Source: Paracoccaceae bacterium
GTDB taxonomy: Bacteria > Pseudomonadota > Alphaproteobacteria > Rhodobacterales > Rhodobacteraceae
Reading direction: 5' to 3'
NCBI GenBank assembly: GCA_902543185.1
Contig: CACBXB010000008.1
Span: 1-64,000, forward strand
DNA length: 64,000 bases
Shown in pieces: positions 45,548 through 55,700 of this stretch; within the stretch, counting starts at the first letter, position 1; every line of letters starts with the position of its first letter. Position numbers and translations under genes: made by a program. The notes under the pieces were generated by a model. The model saw only the letters and a list, made by a program, of their open reading frames with translations, did no database searches and had not been told where the DNA came from.

Positions 45548-46504
45548 ATGGCAAATTCTTTTGTAACAGATGCAAAAAAAGTTTTGAAAACAGAGGCTGA
45601 TGCTCTTGGAAAACTGAAAGATGATTTGCCGATCGATTTTAGTGACCTGGTGAAAAGCATACTAAATTTAACTGGTCGAGTAATTGTATCTGGAGTGGGT
45701 AAATCTGGTCATATTGGGAATAAAATTGCTGCAACATTAGCCAGTACGGGTACTCCGGCTTATTTTGTACATGCTACTGAGGCCAGCCATGGTGACTTGG
45801 GTATGATCACTGAGGAAGATCTATGTCTACTTATTTCCAATTCTGGCGAAACCATTGAAATGTTCGATATATTAGCTCATGCGCGTCGCTTTAGTATTCC
45901 GGTCGCCACTATGTCATCAAACTGTGAAAGTACCTTAGTCAAAGCGGCAGACTTTAAATTATGTTTGCCGATTGCGGATGAGGCTTGTCCGATAGGTATG
46001 GCTCCGACAACTTCAACAACCATGATGCTTGCTCTCGGTGATGCCTTGGCGGTTGTTCTAATGGAGGCAAAAAGTTTTAACGCTGAAAATTTCAAGGTTT
46101 TCCATCCGGGAGGCAAACTCGGAGCTAAATTGATGACAGTAGGCCAATTAATGCATAAAAATGATAAAATTCCTTTGGTAACTACTACAACTTCAATGAA
46201 AGAAACTTTAATAACTATGTCATCGAAAGGCTTTGGAATATCGGCTATAGTTGACGATATTGGTTGTTTGGTTGGTGTAATAACTGATGGTGATCTTCGT
46301 CGGCATATAGATGATCTTATGGAGAGAAATGCGGGAGATATTGCTAATTTATCGCCGATTACGGTAGTTGAAAAAACTTTTGCTTTTGACGCTTTAAACT
46401 TAATGCAGGACCGGAAAATAAGCGTGCTGATTGTAACTTCTGCCGATAATAAACCTGTTGGGATAATTCATATGCAGGATTTGTTGAGGGTTGGAGTTGC
46501 ATGA
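45548..46504 (+). CDS. kdsD: Arabinose-5-phosphate isomerase
   Basis: 318 residues. An N-terminal SIS domain (GRVIVSGVGKSGHIGNKIAATLASTGTPA; LLISNSGETIEM) is followed by two CBS domains (about 205-315; GVITDGDLRRHI). This is the KdsD/KpsF/GutQ layout. It converts ribulose-5-phosphate to arabinose-5-phosphate, the first Kdo step. It overlaps kdsB by 4 bp (ATGA). Confidence 0.95.
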   Translation: MANSFVTDAKKVLKTEADALGKLKDDLPIDFSDLVKSILNLTGRVIVSGVGKSGHIGNKIAATLASTGTPAYFVHATEASHGDLGMITEEDLCLLISNSGETIEMFDILAHARRFSIPVATMSSNCESTLVKAADFKLCLPIADEACPIGMAPTTSTTMMLALGDALAVVLMEAKSFNAENFKVFHPGGKLGAKLMTVGQLMHKNDKIPLVTTTTSMKETLITMSSKGFGISAIVDDIGCLVGVITDGDLRRHIDDLMERNAGDIANLSPITVVEKTFAFDALNLMQDRKISVLIVTSADNKPVGIIHMQDLLRVGVA

Positions 46505-47286
46505 AAACTGTCATAATAATTCCTGCTCGATATGGCTCAACGCGCTACCCAGGAAAACCGCTGGTAAAACTTAGAACGCGAGAGGGCAAAAAATCTCTTA
46601 TTCAGCTAAGTTGGGAAGCCGCCAATAAAGTTTCCGGGGTGTCAGAAATTTACGTTGCGACAGACGATAAAAGAATTGAAAAGCACGCAGTGAGCTTTGG
46701 TGCAAAGGTTATTCGAACATCGTCAAAATGTAAAAACGGTACGGAAAGATGCGCAGAAGCGTTAAATAATGCTCAATTGGATGCTGAAATTATTGTGAAC
46801 TTTCAGGGAGATGCGCCCTTGACTCCAAGCTGGTTCGTTGAGGAAATAATTGCTGGTTTGAAGGCAGATAAATGCACTGACGTGGCCACACCAGTTCTGA
46901 GATTAGATAAAAAAAGTTACAATCTTTTATCTGAAGATAGAAAATCTGATAGGATAGGTGGAACCACTGTAGTTTTTGATAAAGACATGCATGCTCTTTA
47001 TTTCTCGAAAGAGTTAATACCTTTTTTTGAAATATCCAATATTGGATCAGATGACCAAATACCATGTTACCACCATGTGGGTGTATATGCTTACAAAGAA
47101 AATATCTTAAGAGATTATTTGAACTGGCCTGAAAGTGAATTAGAAAAGTTGGAGGGTTTGGAGCAATTAAGGTTTTTATTCGAGAATAAACGAGTAAAGT
47201 GTGTCGAGGTAAACAGTAAAGGGCGTATTTTTTGGGAATTAAATAATCCGCAAGATGTCGAGCTAATAGAGAAAGTTTTGTCCTAA
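46501..47286 (+). CDS. kdsB: CMP-Kdo synthetase
   Basis: 261 residues. The N-terminal CTP-binding IIIPARYGSTRYPGKPL is diagnostic of KdsB; VNFQGDAPL (metal site) and YHHVGVYAY follow. It activates Kdo as CMP-Kdo for lipid A-Kdo assembly. The gene overlaps kdsD and abuts kdsA: its TAA is immediately followed by the GTG of kdsA. Confidence 0.96.
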   Translation: MKTVIIIPARYGSTRYPGKPLVKLRTREGKKSLIQLSWEAANKVSGVSEIYVATDDKRIEKHAVSFGAKVIRTSSKCKNGTERCAEALNNAQLDAEIIVNFQGDAPLTPSWFVEEIIAGLKADKCTDVATPVLRLDKKSYNLLSEDRKSDRIGGTTVVFDKDMHALYFSKELIPFFEISNIGSDDQIPCYHHVGVYAYKENILRDYLNWPESELEKLEGLEQLRFLFENKRVKCVEVNSKGRIFWELNNPQDVELIEKVLS

Positions 47287-48117
47287 GTGTCTGATAGTAG
47301 TGTCATAAACATTGGTAATATTCCGGTTGGAGGAAATAATCCGCTAACCTTTATTTTGGGTCCATGCCAGTTAGAAAATCGCGATCATGCCATGTTTATG
47401 GCAGAGAAAATAACTAAGGTCTGTGCGCCATCGTCATCAAATTTTATTTTTAAATCTAGTTTTGACAAAGCAAATAGATCTTCGATTGCATCGGCTAGGG
47501 GTGTTGGAATTGAAGAAGGTTTAAAAATTCTAGAGGAAGTGAAGTTAACTTACAGTTGCCCCGTGATTACCGATATTCATACAGTTTCTCAATGTGCTGA
47601 AGCCTCCGAAGTGGTGGATGTTTTGCAAATCCCGGCATTTTTATCTCGGCAAACTGATCTATTGATTGCAGCTGGAAAAACTGAAAAACCAATAAATGTA
47701 AAAAAAGGACAGTTTCTAGCGCCTTGGGAAATGATGAATGTTGCTGAGAAAATAGCTAGCACTGGTAATGAAAAAATATTGCTTTGTGAGCGCGGGACAA
47801 GTTTTGGATATAACACATTAGTTAATGATTTTCGTGGATTGGAAATAATGGCTGAGACTGGATATCCAGTTGTTTTTGATGCCACTCATTCTGTTCAACA
47901 ACCAGGTGGCAGAGGAAATACTTCAGGTGGAGAACGAAAATTTGTGGCTGCGCTGGCTCGCGCAGCTTGTGCAGTTGGTGTTGATGCGGTTTTTATTGAG
48001 ACTCATCAAGAACCAGATAATGCACCTTGCGATGGTCCAAATATGATTGATGTGGCTGATTTGCAAAAACTGATTGAAAAGCTTCGTGTAATAGATGAAT
48101 TAAGTAAGGCTATTTGA
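47287..48117 (+). CDS. kdsA: Kdo-8-phosphate synthase
   Basis: 276 residues, a TIM barrel. LGPCQLENRDHAM, FKSSFDKANRSS, VTDIH and FDATHSVQQPGG are KdsA signatures. It condenses PEP with arabinose-5-phosphate. The start is GTG, directly after the kdsB stop with no gap. The presence of all three upstream Kdo genes shows an LPS with Kdo. Confidence 0.96.
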   Translation: MSDSSVINIGNIPVGGNNPLTFILGPCQLENRDHAMFMAEKITKVCAPSSSNFIFKSSFDKANRSSIASARGVGIEEGLKILEEVKLTYSCPVITDIHTVSQCAEASEVVDVLQIPAFLSRQTDLLIAAGKTEKPINVKKGQFLAPWEMMNVAEKIASTGNEKILLCERGTSFGYNTLVNDFRGLEIMAETGYPVVFDATHSVQQPGGRGNTSGGERKFVAALARAACAVGVDAVFIETHQEPDNAPCDGPNMIDVADLQKLIEKLRVIDELSKAI

Positions 48118-48151
48118 GTCAATCAGAAAAACCCAAGGGGTGTTTACTGAC

Positions 48152-48937
48152 ATGAAAGAGCTTGATGAATTTGAACATAAAGGCTGGATCAAATTTGAGT
48201 TTGATCAGAGAGTAGCTCGTTGGGCTAATGCTGCTAATTCAAAGATTATTTCCACGTTAAAAAATAAAGAAATTTTGAAAAATAATTTAACCTGTCAGGG
48301 TACTTGGTTTGTTGGTGTGGATGCATTAGATAATAAGCCGGACGGAGCCATAGGTGAAATATCACTCACTGGACCATTCGAAAGCTTAATGAAAAGTTAT
48401 GAAACCTGTGGCCTTCATTTGGCTCAAGTTTCGATAATTTTTGAAGGCTATCCGAAACCTAGAGATCAAGAGAGTGAAACTTCTTTTAACTTTCGATTAA
48501 AAAGAGATGCTGCTCATGTTGACGGTTTGATAGCTGATTTTCCTGGAGGACCAAGAAAGCTAAAAGAACCACATGCCTATGTGCTTGGAATTCCCTTAAA
48601 TCAAGCTCCGAAAGGTGCAAGTCCTATTGTGGTCTGGGAGGGGTCTCACCATTTAATTTCGAAGGCTTTCCAAAGGTTATTTTTGCATCACGACCCTGAA
48701 GAATGGAAAGATTTAGATGTTCTTGAGGTTTATTTGGAAACAAGAAAATGTATATTTGAACAATGTGAAAGACGCGTGCTGCATGCAAATCTAGGTGAAA
48801 GTTATATAATTCACCGACTTTGCCTTCATGGAATCAGCCCTTGGGATTTTGAAATCAAAAACTTTAATGAGGGCCGAAAAATAGCTTATTTTAGGCCAGA
48901 ACTTCAACGTTTGGCTGATTGGCCGAAATTATCATAA
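48152..48937 (+). CDS. Fe(II)/2-oxoglutarate dioxygenase-like protein in the Kdo operon
   Basis: 261 residues from the ATG at 48152, with AAGGGG 11 nt upstream (a GTG at 48140 overlaps that RBS). A possible facial triad is visible: HVD (H122, D124) and a distal His in HRLCLHGISPW (H221 or H226), with R242 as a candidate 2-oxoglutarate anchor (GRKIAYFRPE). The jelly-roll context GIPLNQAPKGASPIVVWEGSHH is like phytanoyl-CoA-dioxygenase relatives. It is 34 bp after kdsA, so a role on Kdo or LPS sugars, as with the known Kdo 3-hydroxylase KdoO, is an inference. No signal peptide is seen. It could equally act on another small molecule. Confidence 0.6.
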   Translation: MKELDEFEHKGWIKFEFDQRVARWANAANSKIISTLKNKEILKNNLTCQGTWFVGVDALDNKPDGAIGEISLTGPFESLMKSYETCGLHLAQVSIIFEGYPKPRDQESETSFNFRLKRDAAHVDGLIADFPGGPRKLKEPHAYVLGIPLNQAPKGASPIVVWEGSHHLISKAFQRLFLHHDPEEWKDLDVLEVYLETRKCIFEQCERRVLHANLGESYIIHRLCLHGISPWDFEIKNFNEGRKIAYFRPELQRLADWPKLS

Positions 48938-49165
48938 ATTTGCAATGCGGGCTGCTCTGCCACCGCGACGTTTTTTAAGTCTAAATGCACGCTTTGGCAG
49001 TTCTTTAATGATTTGATTTCTTTGTTTCGAGGGCAGACGCGACCAAGAGGAAATTTCTTCTATTGTTCTATGGCATCCAGTGCATAGTCTTTCACTAGGG
49101 TGAATTACACATATTTTGATGCAAGGACTTTGGATTTCATCTCTTGTCCAGAATTCATTAGCCAA
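48932..49165 (-). CDS. DUF1289 Cys-rich small protein
   Basis: 77 residues. SPCIKICVIHPSERLCTGCHRTIEEISSWSRL has the four-Cys pattern and the C-x-GC-x-RT motif of DUF1289, thought to bind iron-sulfur or zinc. The C-terminus is Arg/Lys-rich (FRLKKRRGGRAAR). Its stop overlaps the end of the dioxygenase-like gene by 6 bp on the other strand. It follows ruvX, as in other Rhodobacterales. The function is not known. Confidence 0.85.
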   Translation of the reverse strand: MANEFWTRDEIQSPCIKICVIHPSERLCTGCHRTIEEISSWSRLPSKQRNQIIKELPKRAFRLKKRRGGRAARIANL

Positions 49166-49198
49166 ATTATTTTCCTCCTGAAATACACTAAAAATTCA

Positions 49199-49669
49199 TT
49201 AATTGTCTAAAACCTTTAATCGATCTAAGAACCCTTGCAGAATATAAGCTGCCGCAACATGATCGATTACTTCTGCACGACGTTTTCGTGTAGTATCCGC
49301 CTCTAATAAAGCTCTTTCGGCTGCTACTGTTGACAGTCGCTCATCCCAAAAAGTAATTGGGAGCGGTGTTTTTTTTGAAAAATTTCTAGCAAATGCTCTC
49401 GTTGACTGCGCTCTGGGTCCCTCACTCCCATCCATATTTTTTGGCAAACCAAAAACGACCCCACAACAATTTTTAATGGAGATGATCCCCAATAATTGAT
49501 CAGAATCTATTGAAAACTTTTTCCGTTTGATAGTTTTAATCGGTGTGGCGACAGAGAGGATGATGTCGCTTACTGCAACGCCAATTGTTTTCGTTCCTAA
49601 GTCTAAGCCGATTAAGGAATTATTCGATTGGAATTCATTCGCAAATTTGGAAACGTCTTCGTATATCAT
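49199..49669 (-). CDS. ruvX: RuvX/YqgF Holliday-junction-resolvase-fold nuclease
   Basis: 156 residues, RNase H fold. LIGLDLGTKTIGVAVSD carries the first catalytic Asp; FGLPKNMDGSEGPRAQ and FWDERLST follow, with the last conserved Asp in RRAEVIDHVAAAYIL. YqgF acts in pre-16S rRNA processing. It overlaps ccmI by 4 bp and is probably co-expressed with it. Confidence 0.93.
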   Translation of the reverse strand: MIYEDVSKFANEFQSNNSLIGLDLGTKTIGVAVSDIILSVATPIKTIKRKKFSIDSDQLLGIISIKNCCGVVFGLPKNMDGSEGPRAQSTRAFARNFSKKTPLPITFWDERLSTVAAERALLEADTTRKRRAEVIDHVAAAYILQGFLDRLKVLDN

Positions 49670-50892
49670 CTGGAAATACCAATTTCTTTTGCAATATTAT
49701 TAATGACCCTCAGGTCTGCTGGTGAATTATTATAAATATTTATTGCTTCTGCCCATATTTTTTGTGCACGATCTGAATCACCAACGACTGAAAGTGCCTT
49801 GATAAGTCTGGCCCACTCGTCTGATGTTCCTCCTTCAGATGCTAGACGACTTGCTAAGCCTTCAACCATGTTAGAAATCATTTCCTGTCTTTCATCGGCT
49901 GTCATCTCGTCGGAAGCCTCTATATCAGCTTGAGTGGGCCCATTTGGAGGTATTTTTGTTTCTGGCGGAAGCTCATATCGATTTTTTCCAGATCGCCACG
50001 CCACTTCCATAATTTGATTACGTATAAGAGGAACCCATGGCGCGTCATCTGGACCTCGGTTGAGAAGTTTTCGCCAAATTTCAAAAGAAAGGTCTGGCCG
50101 ATCTAAGTTGGCGTACATTAGCCCTAAATAGTAAAGAGCCCCGCCATTATCATCATCTTTTGCCAAAACCTTGCGAAAAAGCGCTTCTGCTTCTGGCGAG
50201 ACATAGCCATTCAACGATATAACCATCAACTCTGCCAATTGGTATAAATCTTCAGTTAAAACTTGTTCTCCCAATAGTTTAACCAAAGACATTTGAGCAA
50301 TTGCCGCATTTTCAAAGTTATTCAAACTAGCTTCAGTTCTCACAAGATAACGCAATCCCGTTACATCATTTGGGCGCTCTTGAGATATTTTTCTCAATTT
50401 AGTAATTATTTCACCCATCTCGCCTTCTGGAGTATTAATTGTTTTTTCATCCGCTAAAGCATCCCAGGCTTCCTGTTGCGACGGTCGAGCTTCTTTTAAA
50501 AGTTTAGCTGCTTCAATTCGATTTTTTTGAGAGAAATCGAAATATCCTAAGCTTCCGAGTGATGAATAGAGACCAAACGAAAGAAAACTGATAAAAACTC
50601 CTAAAATAATAGCGAATTTTAATCTTGAGTTTGCAGATTGAAAGCTGGATTTAAATAAAGATTGATTTTTATTTTTTAAAATTCGGCGTGAAATCTCAAC
50701 TGTGATTTGTTCAGCTTCTTCGCGACCTATGGCTCCCTTCGCTATATCCTTTTCAATTTCAGAAAGCTGTGATTTGTAAAATTTCAAATCCGCATTTTCT
50801 TCTTTTTGGACAGCATTCTTTTTCAGCGTTTGATAAAAAATGACACAAACAAAGGCTAAAATAATTAAGATGCTCAGCCAGAATACTATCAT
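49666..50892 (-). CDS. ccmI: Cytochrome c biogenesis protein CcmI
   Basis: 408 residues. The N-terminal TM helix (about 3-23) is followed by a CcmI-type Lys/Glu linker with YKSQLSEIEKDIAKGAIGREEAEQ, the family hallmark. A second TM helix (about 92-114) and a periplasmic TPR region (about 150-400) follow. CcmI holds apocytochrome c for heme ligation. RBS GGGAG lies just upstream of the ATG. No other ccm gene is in the window. It is divergent from soxB. Confidence 0.9.
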   Translation of the reverse strand: MIVFWLSILIILAFVCVIFYQTLKKNAVQKEENADLKFYKSQLSEIEKDIAKGAIGREEAEQITVEISRRILKNKNQSLFKSSFQSANSRLKFAIILGVFISFLSFGLYSSLGSLGYFDFSQKNRIEAAKLLKEARPSQQEAWDALADEKTINTPEGEMGEIITKLRKISQERPNDVTGLRYLVRTEASLNNFENAAIAQMSLVKLLGEQVLTEDLYQLAELMVISLNGYVSPEAEALFRKVLAKDDDNGGALYYLGLMYANLDRPDLSFEIWRKLLNRGPDDAPWVPLIRNQIMEVAWRSGKNRYELPPETKIPPNGPTQADIEASDEMTADERQEMISNMVEGLASRLASEGGTSDEWARLIKALSVVGDSDRAQKIWAEAINIYNNSPADLRVINNIAKEIGISR

Positions 50893-50959
50893 TATGTCTC
50901 CCTTTATATTGGTCTTTTAAACATCAAATTTGGCCAAGGTAAGCCCTTAAATCTCTGAT

Positions 50960-50977
50960 GTTGCTAGATGTCGCAAC
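50960..50977. repeat. Inverted repeat 1 upstream of soxB
   Basis: GTTGC (50960-50964) and GCAAC (50973-50977), spacer 8 nt. It lies 89 bp upstream of the soxB ATG in the 173-bp ccmI/soxB divergent spacer and is one of two adjacent repeats. It is a candidate operator. Confidence 0.35.
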
Positions 50978-50986
50978 TGAAATGAT

Positions 50987-51007
50987 TTATGACGTACTGA
51001 GTCGTAA
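50987..51007. repeat. Inverted repeat 2 upstream of soxB
   Basis: TTATGAC (50987-50993), spacer GTACTGA, GTCGTAA (51001-51007): 7 pairs with one T-G wobble. It is 59 bp upstream of the soxB ATG, close to where a promoter would lie, and 9 bp from the first repeat. Confidence 0.4.
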
Positions 51008-51065
51008 AGGCTAACAAACTTCGGTTAGAAATATCCAGTAATTTAGCTGTTTGGGTGAATTATAA

Positions 51066-52310
51066 ATGAAACGTTATTCTGTGTTTGCAGTTGCGCGAGA
51101 GGCTCTTCGTTATCACCAAGGCTGGGGTCGTGCTTGGAAAAGTCCAGAACCAAAAAAGAAATATGACGCTATCATTATAGGTGCAGGGGGCCACGGTCTG
51201 GCAACTGCCTACTATCTGGGCAAAAATCACGGACTAAAGAACGTAGCGATACTTGAAAAAGGCTGGCTTGGTGGAGGAAATACTGGCCGTAACACCACGA
51301 TTATTCGATCCAACTATCTGCAAGACGCTTCGGCTGCAATTTATGAAAAGGCTCGAAGTTTGTACGAAACAATGAGCCAGGATCTGAACTATAATGTCAT
51401 GTTTAGTCCACGAGGGGTAATGATGCTGGCTCAGACCCAGCATGAAATTAGGGGATATAAACGTACAGCCCAGGCAAATGCTTTGCAGGGCGTTTCAACC
51501 GAATTTATTTCTCCTGAGAAAGTAAAATCTCTGGTGCCGATAATTAATATTGATGGTCCACGATATCCAGTTCTCGGAGCACTGTGGCAGTCTCGTGGTG
51601 GGACGGCAAGACACGATGCTGTTGCCTGGGGCTACGCCCGTGCTTGCTCTGATATGGGTATGGATATTATCCAACAATGTGAGGTTACGGGCATTCGTCA
51701 TAAAAATGGTCAAGTTCAAGGAGTTGAAACAAGTAAAGGTCCAATTGATTGCCAAAAACTGGGTATTGTTGTTGCCGGTCATACTGGCGTTTTGGCAGAT
51801 ATGGCAGGTTTTCGAATGCCAGTTGAGGCCGTGGCGCTTCAGGCACTCGTTTCAGAGCCGATAAAACCTTGCATGGATGTAGTTGTAATGGCCAATACAG
51901 TCCATGGATATATGAGCCAGTCTGATAAGGGAGAAATGGTTATTGGCGGTGGCGCAGATGGATTTAATAATTATACCCAAAGAGGCTCTTTTCACCATGT
52001 AGAAGAAACGGTTAGAGCACTAATAGAAACCTTTCCCATTATTTCTCGTCTTAAAATGTTGCGATGGTGGGGTGGTATTGTTGACATGACTGGCGACAGA
52101 TCTCCAATTCTTTCGAAAACTCCAGTTGGAAATATTTTTATAAATTGCGGCTGGGGCACTGGCGGATTTAAAGCAATACCCGGTTCAGGATGGGCTATGG
52201 CAGAATTGATGGCAAAAGGGCATTCCAGTTTAACTGAGGAATTTAGCTTAAATCGTTTTAAAGAAGGTAAGTTTATTGACGAAAGTGTAGCCGCTGGAGT
52301 GGCGCACTGA
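51066..52310 (+). CDS. soxB: Sarcosine oxidase beta subunit
   Basis: 414 residues. An FAD-binding Rossmann motif GAGGHG lies at 39-44 (YDAIIIGAGGHGLA), followed by the DAO fold. His183 in GGTARHDAVAW is at the place of the FMN-linking histidine. The C-terminal WGTGGFKAIPGSG is conserved. It oxidises sarcosine to glycine, with H2O2 and a one-carbon unit passed to tetrahydrofolate. Its stop and the soxD start overlap (TGATG). Confidence 0.96.
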   Translation: MKRYSVFAVAREALRYHQGWGRAWKSPEPKKKYDAIIIGAGGHGLATAYYLGKNHGLKNVAILEKGWLGGGNTGRNTTIIRSNYLQDASAAIYEKARSLYETMSQDLNYNVMFSPRGVMMLAQTQHEIRGYKRTAQANALQGVSTEFISPEKVKSLVPIINIDGPRYPVLGALWQSRGGTARHDAVAWGYARACSDMGMDIIQQCEVTGIRHKNGQVQGVETSKGPIDCQKLGIVVAGHTGVLADMAGFRMPVEAVALQALVSEPIKPCMDVVVMANTVHGYMSQSDKGEMVIGGGADGFNNYTQRGSFHHVEETVRALIETFPIISRLKMLRWWGGIVDMTGDRSPILSKTPVGNIFINCGWGTGGFKAIPGSGWAMAELMAKGHSSLTEEFSLNRFKEGKFIDESVAAGVAH

Positions 52311-52639
52311 TGCTCGTTTTTAAGTGTCCCTATTGCGGAATTGAAGCAGATGAAACAGAGTTGAGTCCAGGCGGAGAGGCTCATCTAAAACGTTTTGGAC
52401 CCGGATCTTCTGATGAAGAACTAGAAGGTTATCTTTTTAATCGAGAAAATCCTAAAGGCGTTCATTTTGAGCGGTGGCGTCATGTTTATGGCTGTGGAAA
52501 GTGGTTTCATGCTGCGCGATGTACTGCAACTCTGGAAGTATTCGGCACTTATTCCGCTCAAACGTTTGGGCCGCCGAAAGAGATTATAGACATTATTAAA
52601 TCTAAACGACCAGGTTGGAAGTGGAGGAATTTGGGTTGA
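52310..52639 (+). CDS. soxD: Sarcosine oxidase delta subunit
   Basis: 109 residues. The N-terminal zinc site is CPYCG, with later ligands in the HVYGCGKWFHAARC region. The length and WRHVYGCGKWFHAARCT motif are diagnostic of SoxD. It is a structural zinc subunit. The start overlaps the soxB stop by one base, and soxA begins 61 bp downstream. Confidence 0.95.
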   Translation: MLVFKCPYCGIEADETELSPGGEAHLKRFGPGSSDEELEGYLFNRENPKGVHFERWRHVYGCGKWFHAARCTATLEVFGTYSAQTFGPPKEIIDIIKSKRPGWKWRNLG

Positions 52640-52700
52640 ATATTTTATGTAAAATTAATTGCAAATTTAATTCTCCGTTTAAATCTCATAGGAAATTTCA

Positions 52701-55700
52701 ATGAGTAAGAGATTACCGGAAGGCGGCCTGTTTATTGACCGAAATAAGCCCATTAAATTTGAATTTAATGGCAAAAAGTTATCTGGTTTTGAAGGTGATA
52801 CCTTAGCTTCAGCACTGTTATCAAACGATCAAGTTTTAGTCGGTAGATCTTTTAAGTACCACCGACCCAGAGGCATAGTTGCTTCTGGTTCAGAGGAACC
52901 CAATGCATTGATAAATTTAGGAGAAAAAGAAAAATTTGAGCCAAACCAACGCGCAACTACTACTGAACTATTTGATGGTTTAAAAGCAGCTTCACAAAAC
53001 CATTGGCCTTCATTAAATTTTGATATCGGTGTGGTAAATAATTACCTAGCTCGCTTTTTGCCAGCGGGATTTTACTACAAAATGTTTATCCATCCGCGTC
53101 CATTTTGGAAATACATTTATGAGCCTTTTATTCGGCAATCAGCAGGTTTAGGCAGGGCTCCTTCGCAAAAAGATCACAGTCAATACGAACATTTTTATGC
53201 GTTTTATGACTTGGTGATTGTAGGTGGGGGTATTTCTGGCTTGAATGCAGCACTTACAGCAGCAGAGAGTGGCCTCAAAATCTTGATTATTGAGCAAACT
53301 CCGGAATGGGGAGGACGTTGCCTTGTAGACTTTTCCACCATTGGTGATGAAACTAGTGCTGAATATGTGTCTCGGCTTGTGTCAGAATTAAAAAAATTTC
53401 ACAATGTTACAATGCGCTCTCGTATGATGGGAGCCGGCGTTTATGATCACGGTTATATTCTAGGATATGAGCGTTTAAATGATCATCTTGCTGAAGAGGA
53501 CGGTCCACGCCATCGCTTGTGGAGAATACGCGCTAAACAGATAATTACCGCCACGGGCTCTATAGAAAGGCCCATTTCTTTTCCAAGTAATGACATTCCA
53601 GGTGTTATGCTAGCATCTGCTGTTAGAGACTACGCCGTGAACTTTGGTATCGCAACGGGTAATAAAATTGCTGTTTACACTAATAACGATGATGCATATC
53701 GAACTGCAATCACCCTAAATGAGGTTGGCGTAGAAGTCCCCATTATTGTTGATGCTCGAAAAAGTGGTGGAGGAGCATTGGCAGAACGTGCAAAAGCACT
53801 CGGGATCAGAGTAGAAAATGGAAAAGCTATTTCCAAAGTTTTTGGCAAAAAGCGCGTAGAAGCGATAAGTATTTGTGAACATAAAGATTCTGGCAAAGGT
53901 AACGAAAAAATTGCATGTGACTGCATTGCTATGTCTGGCGGGTGGTCGCCGGTTGTTCATTTATACTCCCACTGTGGTGGAAAGCTAAAATGGGATGAGA
54001 AAATGGCATTATTCAAGCCAGACAGCTCTGCTAAGCCTACTTCCCACGATGGTCTGCCTTTCGTCACGGCAGTGGGCTCAGCTAATGGGTTTCTTTTAAT
54101 TCAAGAGGTTTTGAAGGATGCGCGAGAAGGTTGCCTGGAAGTGGTTGAGGCTTCTGGTGGTAAAGTTAAAAAGGAAAGTTTCAAATTAATTGAACAGGAG
54201 TATGAAAATTCTCTTGAGGCTATTTGGATTGCACCTCAGGATGCAGATATTAAAAAACGCTCAAAAATATGGCTGGATTTTCAAAATGATGTCAAAATTA
54301 ATGACGTTGAATTAGCCGCTCGCGAGGGTTTTGAAAGTGTAGAACACACTAAAAGATATACGACCTTGGGCATGGCGACCGATCAAGGAAAATTGTCAAA
54401 TATTAATGGGTTGGCTATCTTGTCATCAAGTTTGGGTAAAGAAATACCAAAGGTTGGAACCACTACATTTCGTCCCCCGTACACTCCAATTTCTCTGGGA
54501 TCTATAGGAGGCTCGGCGAGAGATGATTTATTTCAGCCCGTGAGAAAAACACCAATGCATGATTGGCATGAAAACAATGGTGCTTACATGGAGCCAGTAG
54601 GCCAGTGGCGACGCCCTTTTTGTTATCCTCAAGCCGAGGAAACCTATGCGAAAGCCGTAGAACGTGAAATAAATCAAACCCGATCTTCTTTGGGAATACT
54701 TGATGCATCGACTCTGGGAAAATTACTAGTGACTGGTCCCGATGCTGGAAAATTTCTTGATATGCTTTACACAAATATGATGAGCACTCTGAAGATAGGG
54801 AGGTGTCGTTATGGACTTATGTGCTCTGAAAATGGGTTTCTAATTGATGATGGAGTCGTCGCTAGAATTGATGACCAAACTTGGCTTTGTCATACAACCA
54901 CGGGAGGGGCCGATAGTATACATGCTCATATGGAGGAATGGCTTCAAACGGAATGGTGGGATTGGAAAGTTTATGTTACGAATGTAACTGAACAATATGC
55001 ACAAATTGGGGTTGTTGGGCCAAATGCCCGCAAGCTTTTGGAAAAGATTGGTGGCGTAGATGTCAGCAGGGAAGCTTTGGGGTTTATGGAATGGAAAGAT
55101 GGCAATCTTGGAAAATATGATGCAAGAATTTTCCGAATTTCGTTTTCGGGAGAGCTCTCTTTTGAAATAGCCGTACCTGCAAAGCAAGGTTTGGCATTTT
55201 GGGGCGAATTGATCGAAGCTGGAAAAGAATTTCAGGTAATGCCCTATGGCACTGAAGCGCTTCACGTTATGAGAGCTGAAAAAGGTTTCATAATGATAGG
55301 AGATGAGACAGACGGCACTGTTATTCCACAAGACCTTAATTTAGACTGGGCCATCTCTAAAAAGAAAGATGATTATCTTGGAAAAAGAGCTCAAGAGCGT
55401 TCATTTATGGTTAATCCAAGTCGTTGGAAGTTGGTTGGTTTAGAAACTTTAGACGGTTCTGTTTTACCAGACGGTGCCTACGCAACAGCCGAAGGGGTTA
55501 ATTCAAATGGTCAAAAATCTACACAAGGGCGAATTACCTCTTCATATTTTTCACCGACTTTGAAGCGGGGAATAGCAATGGGCCTTGTAATGAATGGTCC
55601 AGATAGGGGTGGTGAAATTATTGAATTTCCAAAAATTGATGGAACTGTCATTCGAGCAAAGATCACCAGTCCGGTATTTTATGATCCCGATGGGGAAAAG

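Noticed and set aside
51992-52384. 130-codon open frame antisense across soxB/soxD
   Set aside because: Overlaps two firmly identified genes; no family motif.
54840-55331. 163-codon open frame antisense to soxA
   Set aside because: It is a shadow of soxA on the other strand; composition is atypical for a protein and there is no RBS or homology pattern.
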